Source: Symbiodinium natans
Taxonomy: Eukaryota; Sar; Dinophyceae; Suessiales; Symbiodiniaceae
Assembly: GCA_905221605.1 (NCBI GenBank)
Contig: CAJNDS010002634.1
Coordinates: 1,697,077 to 1,761,076 of the forward strand
Direction of reading: 5' to 3'
Length of the DNA stretch: 64,000 nucleotides
Position 1 is the first letter of the stretch. The number at the start of each line of letters is the position of its first letter. Shown one piece after another: positions 1 to 10,418 of the stretch. The notes beneath the pieces were generated by a model. That model ran no database searches and was not told where the DNA came from. It saw only the letters and a program-made list of their open reading frames with translations. The position numbers and the translations under genes were made by a program.

Positions 1-173
1 CTGAAACCCTGAAACCTAAACCCCAAACCCCAAACCCTAAACCCCAAACCCTATAACCCTAAACCCTAAACCCTAAACCCTAAACCCTAAACCCTAAACC
101 CTAAACCCTAAACCCTAAACCCTAAACCCTAAACCCTAAACCCTAAACCCTACTCAAGGGTTTTTAATCTAAG

Positions 174-1845
174 GGGCCATCCTAGGAGGCAGTTCGGCCG
201 CGAGGCGCCGGCGTACGTCCTCCTGGCGGTGCTCGGGGTCTTATCCATGGTCCGGCTTCCGGAACCTTGGGTTAGGGTTTAGGGTTTAGGGTTTATAGGG
301 TTTAGGGTTTAGGGTTTGGGGTTTAGGGTTTAGGGTTTAGGGTTTAGGGTTTAGGGTTTGGGGTTTGGGGTTTAGGGTTTAGGGTTTATTGGGGGTCATG
401 CATCCTGTACTGCTATAAGTCCTACTAAGGTATATAGACCCTGAACCCTAAACCCTTTTAAGGTTCATCCGGTCCCCAAGGAACCCGGCGACACCCAAAC
501 CGCCGCTGAGAGCACCAAGACCGGTGAGACCAAGAAGCTTGGGCACCAAATGAACCCTAAGATTGGGGTCCTATATGCCTATACTACTAAAATTCCTATG
601 TAGGTAGATGCCCTAAACCCTAAACCCTAAACCCTAAACCTTTTAGGGTTCATTTCGTCCCGAAGGAAGCCTTCCTGGAGAGCCCCGAAGTGGATCTTCT
701 ACAAAGATACGAGTGCGCTGCGGCTGTGCGCGCTGGGCCTGGGGGAAGGCTTGTGCCTGAACGCGCTTGGGTCCGCCGTCTTCCCCGTGCTGGCTCAATG
801 GGAGCTTGCCAAAGGTGATCCTGGTGATCTCATCTTCAAAGAGCGCTTGCAGCTGGTAATCCTGCTCACGGGGCTTGGCCACATGCTTGCTGCGCTTGTC
901 TATGCCCCACTGGCCCAGAAGTTTGGGCGTCGCCCCATCCTTGTCTTGCAAGCCTTCCTGCTGGTCCTCGCGGCCATCCTCATCTTTGCACACCAGGCCT
1001 TTCTAAAAGCTGACAGCTCTCTGGCCAGTGCTGTTTGCGCATGTGCTGGATCGCTCTGGTTGGGTGTGGGTGTCATCTTGACGCGGCTGCTTGGCACCTA
1101 CTAGGGTTTGAGGTTCTTTGGATTGGGCTTCGTTGCTTTCTTTGCTCCATGCTGCTGTGATCCGACGTCTGGCCCACTATTCCCTGCTGGTCTCCCCTAT
1201 AGTATGGCTAGCAGGAGGTGAGCTTTACCTGGAGTCGTCCCTGGTTGCAGGTCTTCGTTCCTTGTACCATCCGAACTTCGAGCGTAGACCACACACTTAG
1301 GACCGGGAATACCACGCTGGTCTCCTACCGGTATCCCGACTGTTCCGGCAGCGCCTTCGCGATGATGGCGGCCGTGCGGAGCCTCGCATCTGTGGCCGGT
1401 TTCTTGGGTTTGGCCTGGCTATCCGAAAAGGCGCAGGCCAGGCGGATACTATAGTCGCTAAAGTGGGTGACAGTATACAAGCTCTCCTCAGCTATTTCAG
1501 TGGTATGCGGTCGTAAGGGGGACAACCCCTGAAGCCCTAAAGCCCTATAAGCGCCATAGGTTGACTCCAGACTTTCATGGCGTGCAATGGACTAAAGGAG
1601 GGACACTTCGAAGGGACCTTAGGGTTATTTAGGGGTTGTTTCGGGGCTATTTAGGTATGTAGGGGCTGTATATAAGGTATATAGGGGTTACATAGGGGTT
1701 GTATAGATTGCAAGGGTTTCTTCTAGGAGTCCCTCCTTATACACCCGTTCAGGCTTGGACTTCCGTGTCTTCCTCACTCTTCCTGGCAGTGGCGTCACTG
1801 GTAGCTGCACTGCACCGGCCCCTCTTCCTCAGGTTCTCGGACCAG
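174..1845 (+). CDS. Major-facilitator (MFS) transporter exons, 5' end outside window; reads into the formyltransferase
   Basis: Membrane transporter, substrate unknown. Exons I can place: 174-261 (ends VLLAVLGVLSMVRLP, a membrane helix), 481-533 (polar central loop), 666 to about 1058 (two or three helices, with GRRPILVL after YAPLAQKF, the cytoplasmic loop signature of MFS proteins), 1113-1189 (FFGLGFVAFFAP), 1251 to about 1284, 1352-1436 (SAFAMMAAVRSLASVAGF, like the late MFS helices), 1753-1845 (LFLAVASLVAALHRPLFL, last helix). This fits helix 6, the central loop and helices 7-12. Donors are GA (262, 534, 1846) and GC (1437); each is repeated directly after its acceptor. The last exon ends FSDQ in phase 0 and joins the exon at 2032 (EETSNEEE) in frame, implying a transporter-enzyme fusion. 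The N-terminal half lies upstream. The 1058-1352 part is the least certain: boundaries were not resolved and a decayed segment is possible. Confidence 0.68.
262..480. mobile_element. Family A intron with telomere-like filling
   Basis: Intron starting GAACCTTGGG and ending GGTCCCCAAG; the next exon starts GAACCCGG, so GAACC is duplicated. The family A core (gggggtcatgcatcctg, then actgctataagtcctac) lies at 391-425, and TTTAGGG arrays fill the left part. Confidence 0.65.
534..665. mobile_element. Introner-type element forming a whole intron (family A)
   Basis: The intron between the exons ending 533 and starting 666 is itself a short inverted-repeat element. It begins GAAGCTTGGGCACCAAATG and ends GGTTCATTTCGTCCCGAAG; the ends are inverted copies of each other. 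The exon after it begins GAAGCC, repeating the intron's first bases. A CCCTAAA array (611-640) sits inside. The core with ACTACTAAAATTCC recurs in other introns. Confidence 0.8.
1595..1738. mobile_element. Short inverted-repeat element, family H (copy 1)
   Basis: Ends AAAGGAGGGAC and GTCCCTCCTT are inverted repeats. The interior is a run of related TTTAGGGGTTxT units. It lies within the intron 1437-1752 of the transporter. A related copy lies at 7790-7934. Confidence 0.6.
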
Positions 1846-2031
1846 GAGGAAAGTGCCCAAAGATCCCAAAACGTAGGGGGGCTTCTGGGCACGAACTTGC
1901 AGGTGCTCAGGGGGCACCAAGGGGGGGTTTTCGAACATCTTGCAGATTTCTGTGTAGGTAAATTAACTGGGACTATAGGATCAGTCTGAAGCTCTGGGCT
2001 TGTTCGGTCTCTAAGTTAGTCGCTGTCTCAG

Positions 2032-5000
2032 GAGGAGACATCCAATGAAGAGGAGCAATGTGGCCCGCTTCGCATCTCATTGCTGTCCAACAAGCTCGAG
2101 TTTGTCCAAGTCCTCCTTCCCTTGCTGAGGAGCCATGAGTTGCAGGTGGTGAGTCCAGCGCCTGCTGTTCAAGATCTTTGTGTTGAGGCTGGTATTCCCT
2201 TCAAGCACTTCCCCGCGTGCTCCGACACGTTTCGGTTCGCGAGCATCTGCAAGCAGAACGCCGAGTATCGGGAGGCAGTGGAGAGGGTCTACGAAGAGTT
2301 GAGGCAAGAGAAGCCCGACATCTTGCTCACAGCTGGTTTCGGAGTACTGGAGTAGGTAACCTTTTAACCTTTTTGGGGTATTCTAATCCCTGAGCCCTAA
2401 ACCCTAAACGATGAAACCCTGAACCCTAAGCCCCCATATAAGAAAAAACACAAAGGTGAACCTTCAATTCTTCCAGGTTACTGGACAACTAAGGTTTCTA
2501 CGTGCTGCCAAACCATGCCATTTCCATCCCAAGCATGGCCGCATGGAACATCCATCCCTCGGCGCTGCCGCGACTGAGTAGCTGAATAAGTACCCTAAAC
2601 CCTAAACCCTAGAGAACTGAAAGTGTGCACTTTTGTGCAGGGGGGGGGGGGGCTTATGAACCCAGCAACTAAGGCGATATCGCGGCGGGCTGCCCTTTCA
2701 TGCTCACATCCTCCGGGGTGAGAAGGAAACTTTGTGGTGCTTAATAGTGTAACTTTAGATCCTTAGCGGCTTAGGGTTTAGGGTTTAGGGTCTAGAACTA
2801 CCCTCCTAAGTGCAGCCAAGGAAATGGGGGTCACATTGCACCGCCTCACTGAGGTCATCGATGACCCTCGGGGACCAAGTGAAGGGTTCATAAACCCTGA
2901 TACTACTATAGTTCCTATCTACCCTAAACATGGGATCCATAAACCCGAATATGAATACAGTTCACCTATTTGGGTAGACAACCCTAAACCCTGAAACCCT
3001 GTTAAAGGTACCTGAACTTTGGCCATAGTATTCTCTGACCTTTTCCCGTAAACGCTTGCGAAACGGGTGGAGAAAAACAACCTTTTCGTGTCCATTCGGT
3101 CAACCCTAAACCCTAAACCCTAAACCCCAAACCCTAAACCCCAAACCCTAAACCCTAAACCCTAAACCCCAAGGATCCTTCGACCATCGTGGCCACCAGC
3201 GGCCCAATCAGCCTCAGCGACTCCATGACGACGCAGGACATGTTGGCTGCCTCTGCGGTGCCCTTGCCCGAACCTTGGAGTTGGGTTTAGGGTTTAGGGT
3301 TTAGGGTTTAGGGTTTAGGGTTTAGGGTTTAGGGTTTAGGGTTTAGGGGTTAGGGCTTAGGGTTCAGGGAAGGTCATATATCTTCATAAGGATTTTCTGC
3401 TAGTGTAGGGCATATGACCCCCCCAATTTTCCCTAAACCCTAAACCCTAAACCCTAAACCCTAAACCCTAAACCCTAAACCCTAAACCCCAGGCTGTTCG
3501 TTGGCACCCCAGGATGTGGTACAAAAGGCCATTGCCACACTTCCTGGAGGGCGGGGAGCTGCGCTCGGAAAGGTGGGATCGGAGGCGCCGGCTCTGCTGG
3601 TGCCTTGGGGAACCCTAAAAAGGGTTTAGGGTTTAGGGTTCCCTAAACCCTAGACCCTAACCCTCAACCCTAAACCCTAAACCCTACAAAAGGGTTTTGG
3701 GGTTCATATTGCCTTAATAGGGATTATAGTAGTCTAGGGCGTGTGACCTGTGGAGCTTCAGGGTTCAGATTACCTTACTAGGAATTATGTAGTAACATTT
3801 TGGGGGTACATGCCCCAAGATTTAGGAGTCATTTGGTCTCCACCAGGATGGGCCATTAGACCCTATAGCCCCTTAAAGATGCCATTTATAGGGTTGATTA
3901 TGGGGAGTAGAAGGCCTCAGAGCAAACCCTAGACTCCAAGCCCTAAACCCTAAACCCTAAACCCTAAACCCTAAACCCTTCATGTGGTCTCTTTTAAGGT
4001 GGAGGATGACATTCCGCACTCCTTCGGAGTAAAGCTGGAGACAAGGGTGATTGCGGGCGAGCAGAAGAAGTCGAACTCGGGACCCGGGTGCTGCAGTTGA
4101 TGCGGTTCCAGATTTAGGGTGTAGGGGCTTAGGGTTTAGGGTTTAGGGTTTAGGGTTTAGGGTTTAGGGTTTAGGGTTTAGGGTTTAGGGTTTAGGGCGC
4201 AGTTTTCTGGCGATGAACTTCCAAAGCCTCCGTTGCGAAACCAACGGCTCAGGCAGGGCTTGCTGGCTCCAGGAGGTCGAGGTGTGTAGGTGTGTATATA
4301 TGTGTGTGTGTGTGTGTGTGTGTTTCGGGTTTAAGGTTTGGGGTTTAGGGTTTAGGGTTTAGGGTTTGGGGTTTGGGGTTTAGGGTATATTTGTGTGTGT
4401 GTGTCCGTCAGTTCTTTACGTGTGTGGAGTCGACACTTCGCAGCCCGACTCCCTGTGCTCCGTGAGCGCAGGTGCCTGGATTCCCCTTAGATATCTCTTG
4501 TACAAGAGTACATTAACCAGGTTTAGGGTTTGGGGTTTAGGGTTTAAGGTTTGGGTTTAGGATTTAGGGTGACATAGGGGGAGTTCTCGCCCAACTTCTT
4601 CAATGACATCCTTGGGAACCGACTCTTTGTGTCAGGAGTCTTCGCCCGAACCCGCATCGACTGGGACCAGGCTCTCGGGCATTGAGGGGGCTTAAGGCTA
4701 CGAAGGGCTCGTCTAGAGGTTGGGGTTACAGCTGGGATGTCCCCCCCCTTATACTAACAGTCCTTAATAGGGATCATCGTACCCCCAATTAACTTTAGTG
4801 TAAAGGGGAACATCCCAAGGTTAACGGCAGAAGGGTTTAAAGGGCTCATACGGCCTAGAGGGTTTCAAAGGCTTAGGGGGGGCTTATAGGTTTATAGGGT
4901 TTAGGGACCCTAAACCCTAAACCCTAAACCCTAAACCCTAAACCCTAAACCCTAAACCCTAAACCCTAAACCCTAAACCCTAGAGAGTCTCAAAGGTTGA

Positions 5001-6573
5001 GGACTACTCAGAACTTGGGACCCCTTATGAGGGTCCCGAATTCGAGGCCAGGTCTGCGCGTTGGTTGCTCGGACCGGATGTGGCGGACATTGAAACCCTT
5101 GCAAGCCCTTAACTAAGGTTTTGAGGGTTTAGGGTTTAGGGCTTAGGGTTTAGGGCTTAGGGTTTAGGGTTTAGGGTCCCTAAACCCTATAAACCTATAG
5201 GGTTTGGGGTTTAGGGTTTAGGGTTCAGGGTTTCGCCGTACTTAATGTTTGCAGGCTGGGTGCCGGTTCAGGGGTTCAGCGATTCTTTGTTCCTACTCCT
5301 CCATGGTGAACGTGAGCTTTTCCCAAAAGGGCCCTGCAGCACTGTGGCCAGGCAGGTGGCAAACAACAAGATCCTTAAACCCTCAACCCAAAACGCAATG
5401 TGGACGTACAGTTCAGCTAGGCGGGCGGAAAAAAATATTCCTAAAACCTAAAACCTGAACACTAAACCCTAAACCAGGACACGGCGACGGACATCGAGAG
5501 GGCATATCGTGCCTTCTTTGGCAACTTCGGGCTCTTCACAGACTATGCGGGGCTCACCTGGGAGGTGACCTCATGCCTTTTAGGCAATGCGGCTCGCCGA
5601 CAGAATGGTAGTAACCCGAGGAACGACTCGAAATAACGAGAACACGAGTACTTAACTTAACAAACGTGGCACTAGCTCTCAGAATACCCAGAGTAGGCAC
5701 TTCTTTCGCTTTTAGGGTTCCGGTTCCTTTTAAGCCCCCGTTTAAAACCAAGAAAAGGCTTCCTCTTGGGTCTAGATGACAATTAGATGAAAGGACCGGG
5801 TGGCCCCACAAGACGAGGCAGCACAGATCTGGTAGCCCTAAACCCTAAACCCTAAACCCTAAACCCTAAACTTCAGCCATCGCTCGTCCTTCGCCAAGGT
5901 CTATGATTCCGAGGTTGCACCTGGCACTGTCCTGGAAGTCCAGGAAGCCGGACCCCGAGATTTTCTTGAATCTCATAAACCCTTTCCTGAAGGCTCCTAA
6001 TCTAGTTCCCTTTTTTGGGTTAGTATAGAAATGGGGTGGTAGTACGCTTACGCCAAGAACGTACTACACTAGGAGCCTTTAGGATTGAGCCCTCTACTTA
6101 AATCATGACGTTCCCAGCGTTCTGGATCATCTGGAACAGTCCGGCTGCTGGCTCTTTGCCAAGCTGCAGCCACAGCGACCTGCTTCTTCAGTCGTGCTTG
6201 CGATTCTTGCTATCATCGCAAGCATCAGCAATCACCATCATCATCATCATCATCATGCCATCATGTTCTTACGACTACTGTATATGACATATAGCATCTA
6301 GCACACATGCATGACATGAGTTCCTTCTTATGAAGCTGCTACTAGCCGGTGGCTGTAGCCGGTGGCTGTCGAAAGACTCTTGTCAGCCCTAAACCCTAAA
6401 CCCTAAACCCTAAACCCTAAACCCTAAACCCTAAACCCTAAACCCTAAACCCTAAACCCTAAACCCTAAACCGAAACCCGAAACGCATGCCCAAGGCCGG
6501 AGGACAGACGCGGATGGAAGTCATGGCCAAAGACGGTCGTTCCGTAATGCTCGGCGGCCGGCAGCTTGTTTGA
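2032..6573 (+). CDS. Methionyl-tRNA formyltransferase-type enzyme (formyl-transferase N and C domains), about 13 exons
   Basis: Family role: transfers a formyl group from 10-formyltetrahydrofolate, classically to initiator Met-tRNA in organelles. Exons: 2032-2335 (Rossmann-like start PLRISLLS; AGIPF; PDILLTAG), 2494-2569 and 2674-2725 (FYVLPNHA then WNIHPSALP joined to RYRGG, the catalytic Asn-x-His and LPRYRG motifs; GEKE), 2821-2862 (MGVTLHRLTEVID), 3174-3269 (SGPI), 3513-3599, 3999 to about 4090, about 4199-4281, 4578-4670 (TRIDWDQ, the linker RIDW motif), 5047-5085, 5478-5564 (DIERAYRAFFGNFG), 5899-5946 (VYDSEVAPGTVLEV), 6496-6573 (KDGRSVML; in-frame TGA 6571-6573). Motif order matches the family from end to end. 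Exons 3999-4578 are not resolved and at least one is missing there. Donors: GT 2336, 3600, 5565; GC 2570, 4671, 5947; GA 2726, 2863, 3270, 5086. Substrate could differ because the N-terminus is fused to a transporter. Confidence 0.8.
2863..3173. mobile_element. Family A intron in the formyltransferase
   Basis: Starts GACCCTCGGGGACCAAGTG, a variant of the family A terminus, followed by a core with actactatagttcc, and ends in CCCTAAACCCCAAG. The next exon begins GATCCTTCG, repeating GAxCCTxCG of the intron start. Confidence 0.6.
3600..3998. mobile_element. Family A intron in the formyltransferase
   Basis: Starts GTGCCTTGGGGAACCCTAAA (family A terminus) and ends TTCATGTGGTCTCTTTTAAG, a diverged complement. 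The core ccttaatagggattatagtag lies near 3706. GTG is repeated at the next exon start. Telomere-like arrays occur on both sides of the core. Confidence 0.6.
4733..4817. mobile_element. Short inverted-repeat element, family D
   Basis: Begins TGGGATGTCCCCCCC, then ttatactaacagtcc, and ends AAAGGGGAACATCCCA. The termini are inverted repeats. It lies in the intron between exons 4578-4670 and 5047-5085. Other copies: 6585-6784, 22561-22689, 59645-59740, and partial ones near 13167, 40088, 50164 and 50590. Confidence 0.75.
5991..6078. mobile_element. Short inverted-repeat element, family I
   Basis: Begins AGGCTCCTAATCTAGT and ends ACTACACTAGGAGCCT; inverted termini enclose an 88-bp element in the intron 5947-6495. 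A smaller relative lies at about 7127-7177. Confidence 0.6.
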
Positions 6574-6584
6574 ATAGTATCGCT

Positions 6585-6784
6585 TGGGGTGTTCCCCCCC
6601 CTATACTCAGAGTCCTTAATAGGGGTTATAGGTTTGGGTACTATAATCGCTATTAAGGACTGTTAGTATAAAGCGGGAACCCTAAACCCTAAACCGAAAC
6701 CCTAAATCCTAAACCCAATAAGGGTGATAGCAGGGGGTACTATCATCCCCATAAGGACGGTTAGCATAAGGGGGAACATCCCAC
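6585..6784. mobile_element. Family D element, partly duplicated, with telomere-like insert
   Basis: A full copy (6588-6678, gtgttcccccc ... gcgggaac) is followed by a degenerate CCCTAAA run (6678-6718) and then a second right half ending GGGGGAACATCCCA. ATCGCTTG occurs on both sides (6579 and 6787), a possible insertion duplication. Confidence 0.6.
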
Positions 6785-6789
6785 AGCAT

Positions 6790-8061
6790 CGCTTGCCATC
6801 CCCCAGGATCTGGAAAAATGTGTCGTTTCTCGACCCGACTTAGGGTCTAGGGTTTCGGGTCTAGGGTTTAGGGTTTAGGGTTTAGGGTTTAGGGTGGAAT
6901 GGTTTGCGTGGACACTGCTTTATAGCAGACAGCCAATGTAAGCAAGCCAAGTATCCCCCAACATGCAGACATGTTTGTGGATCTTGAGGCTTAGGTCACA
7001 GCTTCGCAGTTTCTGGTTAGGGTTTAGGGTTTAGGGTTTCTGGTTTAGGGTTTAGGGTTTAGGAACTTCGTTAGAGCACCCTGAGGACTGTCATGTAGCT
7101 TTGTTGGGGGGTGGATGTTAGTCTTCTCGTTAGGAGTCTTGGTGTACTACCCAGCTGGGTACTACATCAGGAGCCTTTGAATAGAGTATGTACTCTAAAG
7201 TCTCTAGAGCATGCTAAAGCAGCGATCATAACCATTGGCTTCGCACAGGGAGCATTGAAGGCTCTCTTACCCTAAACCCTAAACCCTAAACCCTAAACCC
7301 TAAGCCCTAAACCCTTCAAGTGATTCACTTTGCTGGGTGCCTAAGAGACACCTTGGGTCATTTCATGACAGATTGCTCATCCCTAAACCCTAAACCCTAA
7401 ACCCTAAACTTTTATTAGTCTGCTTTAGAATCCAAGGTTTGTCAGCACCGAAGTTGGCCATCCGCAAGTGCAAGCTCCTTGTGACGCGCCCTGGCAAACC
7501 TTGGCATGCGCAGAAAGATCATCGCTGCCTCCTCCCTGAACTGCACCCACAAAACTCCGAACGTCGACCATGCACGAGGGTCGCTCTAAGAGAGGTTTAG
7601 GGTTTAGGGTTTAGGGTTTAGGGTTTAGGGTTTGGGGAGATATCTTTGCTTTCAGCAAGGTGAAGGTGAGCGGCGTCTTTGAATCCACCACCCTTGTGAG
7701 CGAGTGGCTGAAGAAGCCGAACGCGGACTGGCTCCCAGGCTTCAAGAGATATGCTTAAGAGTGCGCGGAGTTCTGGTCTCAAGCGACACTAAAGGAGAGT
7801 TACACAGGAGTTATTTAGGGGTTATTTAGGGGCTGCTGAGGTATTTCGGGACTATAATATGGGGTATATATATATATATAGGGGTTAAATAGGGGAATAA
7901 GATTCAGGGTCCCTTCTAGGGGTCCCTCCTTTACCCCTTCACGGTCACCTCTTGCCGACCTGTACAGAGCTGAAAAATTCAGCACGACTGCGGGACCCAT
8001 CTGCACAATCCGGTACAGAAGAAACTCATGTGCAGATTGGCTCTCAGAATTTGCGGTGTAA
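6790..8061 (+). CDS. Candidate terminal exons, owner unknown
   Basis: Three islands read like coding sequence without telomere repeats: about 7440-7600; about 7653-7758, which ends WLKKPNADWLPGFKRYA and TAA (7756-7758); and about 7945-8061, which ends SCADWLSEFAV and TAA (8059-8061). They follow the formyltransferase on the same strand and may be alternative ends of it or a separate small gene. I recognise no family. Family H element 7790-7934 separates the last two, so one stop may be intronic. Splice sites are not resolved. Confidence 0.3.
7790..7934. mobile_element. Short inverted-repeat element, family H (copy 2)
   Basis: Begins ctaaaggagagttac and ends ggggtccctccttta, with the same TTATTTAGGGG interior as the copy at 1595 plus a short TA run at 7866-7880. 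Confidence 0.55.
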
Positions 8062-9698
8062 AGTAAAAGTCTAGAAGTGTTGAGTGTGTTGCAGGGTGCT
8101 TGTGTGGAAGACGGCGTAGCCGTCACACGGCCTTGCCCCAGCACAGACTCAACAGCAGAGATGCATGAACTTGTACAGATCCAGCCAGGCCTGGTGAAAG
8201 CACGTGCGCAGCTGTGCAGCCCTGCTACTGTTGCTGTGCTCTCCGGCCTGTGAGCTGAAGGCGTTGACATTTACGTATAGAATGCTGCGTTTAAAAGTTT
8301 ATTGCGAGCACCACAAGGGCACGTACCCTTATCCACCCAGTTCGCTGCAAGGCTTCAAAAAGATACGGAAGAGTTGAAAGCGGATAACTTGCAAGCAAAT
8401 CCGGGCTGCGCCGCCGGGTAATGTCTCAAGTGGTTACCCTAAACCCTAAACACGAAACACTAAACGTTAACATACTTCTGAAGTCTTCAAGAGGCAGTGT
8501 GTGGCTGACTAAGCATGCTTGGGAGATTCATGATTTGAGTCGCTCTGAGTTTAGGGCTTATTAGGGCTACTAGGGCTCGGGGTTTAGAGTCTTTTTTACC
8601 TTCTTGGCTCACGACCATGCCGCCTGCTGGTTGCCCAGGTTTGGTTTTCTCAACAGCTTCCAGGCCATGCTTTTGGTATTCACAGCCCTACCCCTAGCCC
8701 TATATAACCACATCGTACATAGAACATCATGAACACCCCTGAAAGCTAAGCCTTGTGGCCCTAGTCACCTGAACCCAACCGTTCTCAGCGTCGGATTTCG
8801 TGGCCGGGGCGATGGCCCAAAGCGCAAGCTGCGGCGAAGGTGCTTCCCAGCTCTTTGGATGTTTTTTTTCTTGTAGTTCGGGTTCATAAGGTTTAAATTG
8901 GTAACAACTCTGAAGGATTTCGGGCCGTACTTCTGTGCAAGGTGTTATGCGAATACGGCTGGAGCGATTCGGTGTTTGTAGAGCCAAGGCAAGAGGTGCA
9001 GCCTCTTCATGTCCAGCTGAACTGACAATGATTCCCAGTTAGACTCCCCTTTCGTTCCGAGCCATTATTAAGGAGCAACCCTCTCCCCCACCCCCCACCC
9101 CCCCCCTCCCACCTGCCAAGAACCAACTCCATGCATTCCTCGTGGGCGCTCCTCTGTTGGAGATGGTACGTTCCTGTCGCAAGAGACACAGCTAGCTCGT
9201 GAACCCGATGCATCAGCCTCAGAACTCCGAATCACACACGCACACATGTGCGGCTTTTTCTTCGACACGTGCATGCAAGCGGCTAGCACACATGCCTACC
9301 TACAGAAAAGCATGCACGCCGACCTACATGCTCAGACAATGCATTGACACAGAGATATATGCTTGGGCAGATCGATAGATATAGACACAGGTGTGCTTGA
9401 ACTGTCGTCACTGTTATGCATGTGTTTGTTTGTTGTACTTCTTCATTCTGGTTCGTTGTGGTTAGTTTAGCCACTGTGCTCATTCTCAACCTGGTTATTG
9501 TAAACATCAACATTTACTTACGGAGCTTAGCCTAAACTCCAACCCCGAAGCCACATTGTAGGCTTTAAACCCTACTTCTTGCTACGAATGACATGATGCA
9601 AAAAGCATGGGACTCCATCCTGCTCTCATCGCCTGCTTCAGGCAGCATCAATGCCCCCGTAGAAGGCCCCGGCTGTCTGCAAAGGATTCCAGAGAGCC
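8062..9698. other. Intergenic stretch
   Basis: I see no convincing gene. It is nearly free of telomere-like arrays (only a weak CCCTAAACAC run at 8438-8465). It holds a C-rich patch at 9080-9112 and several CA-rich runs near 9230-9300. It probably contains the 5' region of the GST gene at 9699, but no promoter motif is recognisable. Confidence 0.5.
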
Positions 9699-10418
9699 AT
9701 GGGCAACTTTTGTGGCGCGCCCTGCGCGGACCACGGCCAGGCCAAGACGGCTAAGATTCACGCCCTGCCTCTCTCTTGCAACGCCATGTCGCCGGTCCTC
9801 TTTGCCCAGGACATGGGCATAGGTGTGTTTCAATTCTGCGACCTCATGGCGGGCGCGCACTTGAAGCCCGAGTTCTTGGCGAAGAACCCGTTCCACACCA
9901 TCCCGACGTATGAGGGCCTGGATGGGTACACCCTGGGGGAGTCCAACGCAATCTTGCGCTACATGGCCGTGAGGTACGCGCCCCAGTACTATCCCTTAGG
10001 GGACCCGAAGATGTGCGCGCGCATCGACTGGGCCATGGACGCCATGAGCACCTCGGTGTACCAGAAGTGGCTTCAGCGGACATATCCCATCTTAGGCTTC
10101 GGATCTCATCCTGCAGACCAGGCGAAGGCGAACGAGGAGCTCAACGAAGTTCTGAGCTGCTTCAAGCAGGCCTTCATCGGTGAGGGGAAGTACATCTGTG
10201 GTCACACCCTCACCATCGCGGACTACAAGGCGATGCCCTATCTCCACTGCGCCATGCAGCCCACGATCAAGCAGAAGTCTGGCATTCAAATCGACTCATG
10301 GTTCGAAAGTTATGTGAAAGACTGCATGGCTGCCATGCCATCCTCGGCCATGCTTAAGACGGCCGACGGCTATGGCATGGAGGAGCGCTGGAGGATAAGT
10401 TATCGGGCTCAGGGTTGA
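9699..10418 (+). CDS. Glutathione S-transferase, intronless
   Basis: Cytosolic glutathione S-transferase, 239 aa, the usual family length of 200-240. The N-terminal thioredoxin-like half holds NPFHTIPTYEG (cis-Pro loop) and LGESNAILRYMA, the Glu-Ser glutathione-binding motif followed by the conserved helix. The C-terminal helical half holds GKYICGHTLTIADYKAMPYL, with the conserved helix-6 capping motif (TIADY). The start MGNFCG could be N-myristoylated and palmitoylated, which would place it at a membrane; this is inference. The ORF is uninterrupted, whereas the neighbour at 11010-15103 aligns along its whole length but carries at least six introns. A retrocopy origin is therefore possible; I see no poly-A tract or spliced-leader relic to prove it. 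Nearby flanks lack TTTAGGG arrays. Confidence 0.93.
   Translation: MGNFCGAPCADHGQAKTAKIHALPLSCNAMSPVLFAQDMGIGVFQFCDLMAGAHLKPEFLAKNPFHTIPTYEGLDGYTLGESNAILRYMAVRYAPQYYPLGDPKMCARIDWAMDAMSTSVYQKWLQRTYPILGFGSHPADQAKANEELNEVLSCFKQAFIGEGKYICGHTLTIADYKAMPYLHCAMQPTIKQKSGIQIDSWFESYVKDCMAAMPSSAMLKTADGYGMEERWRISYRAQG

Noticed and set aside
1-155. Chromosome end
   Set aside because: The same repeats occur in both orientations all along the window and the first exon follows at 174, so this is an interstitial array.
3999-4095. Small GTPase C-terminus (ending GPGCCS and stop)
   Set aside because: The exon lies in frame between formyltransferase exons; the Cys-Cys-Ser end is probably intronic read-through. 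Not settled.
4570-4690. Separate gene ending DQALGH with TGA
   Set aside because: TRIDWDQ is the formyltransferase linker motif; a GC donor after GACCAG (4670) joins in frame to 5047, and the stop is intronic.
7815-8270. 151-codon frame on the - strand
   Set aside because: It overlaps the family H element and a TA run; no domain, and a better + strand reading ends at 8061.
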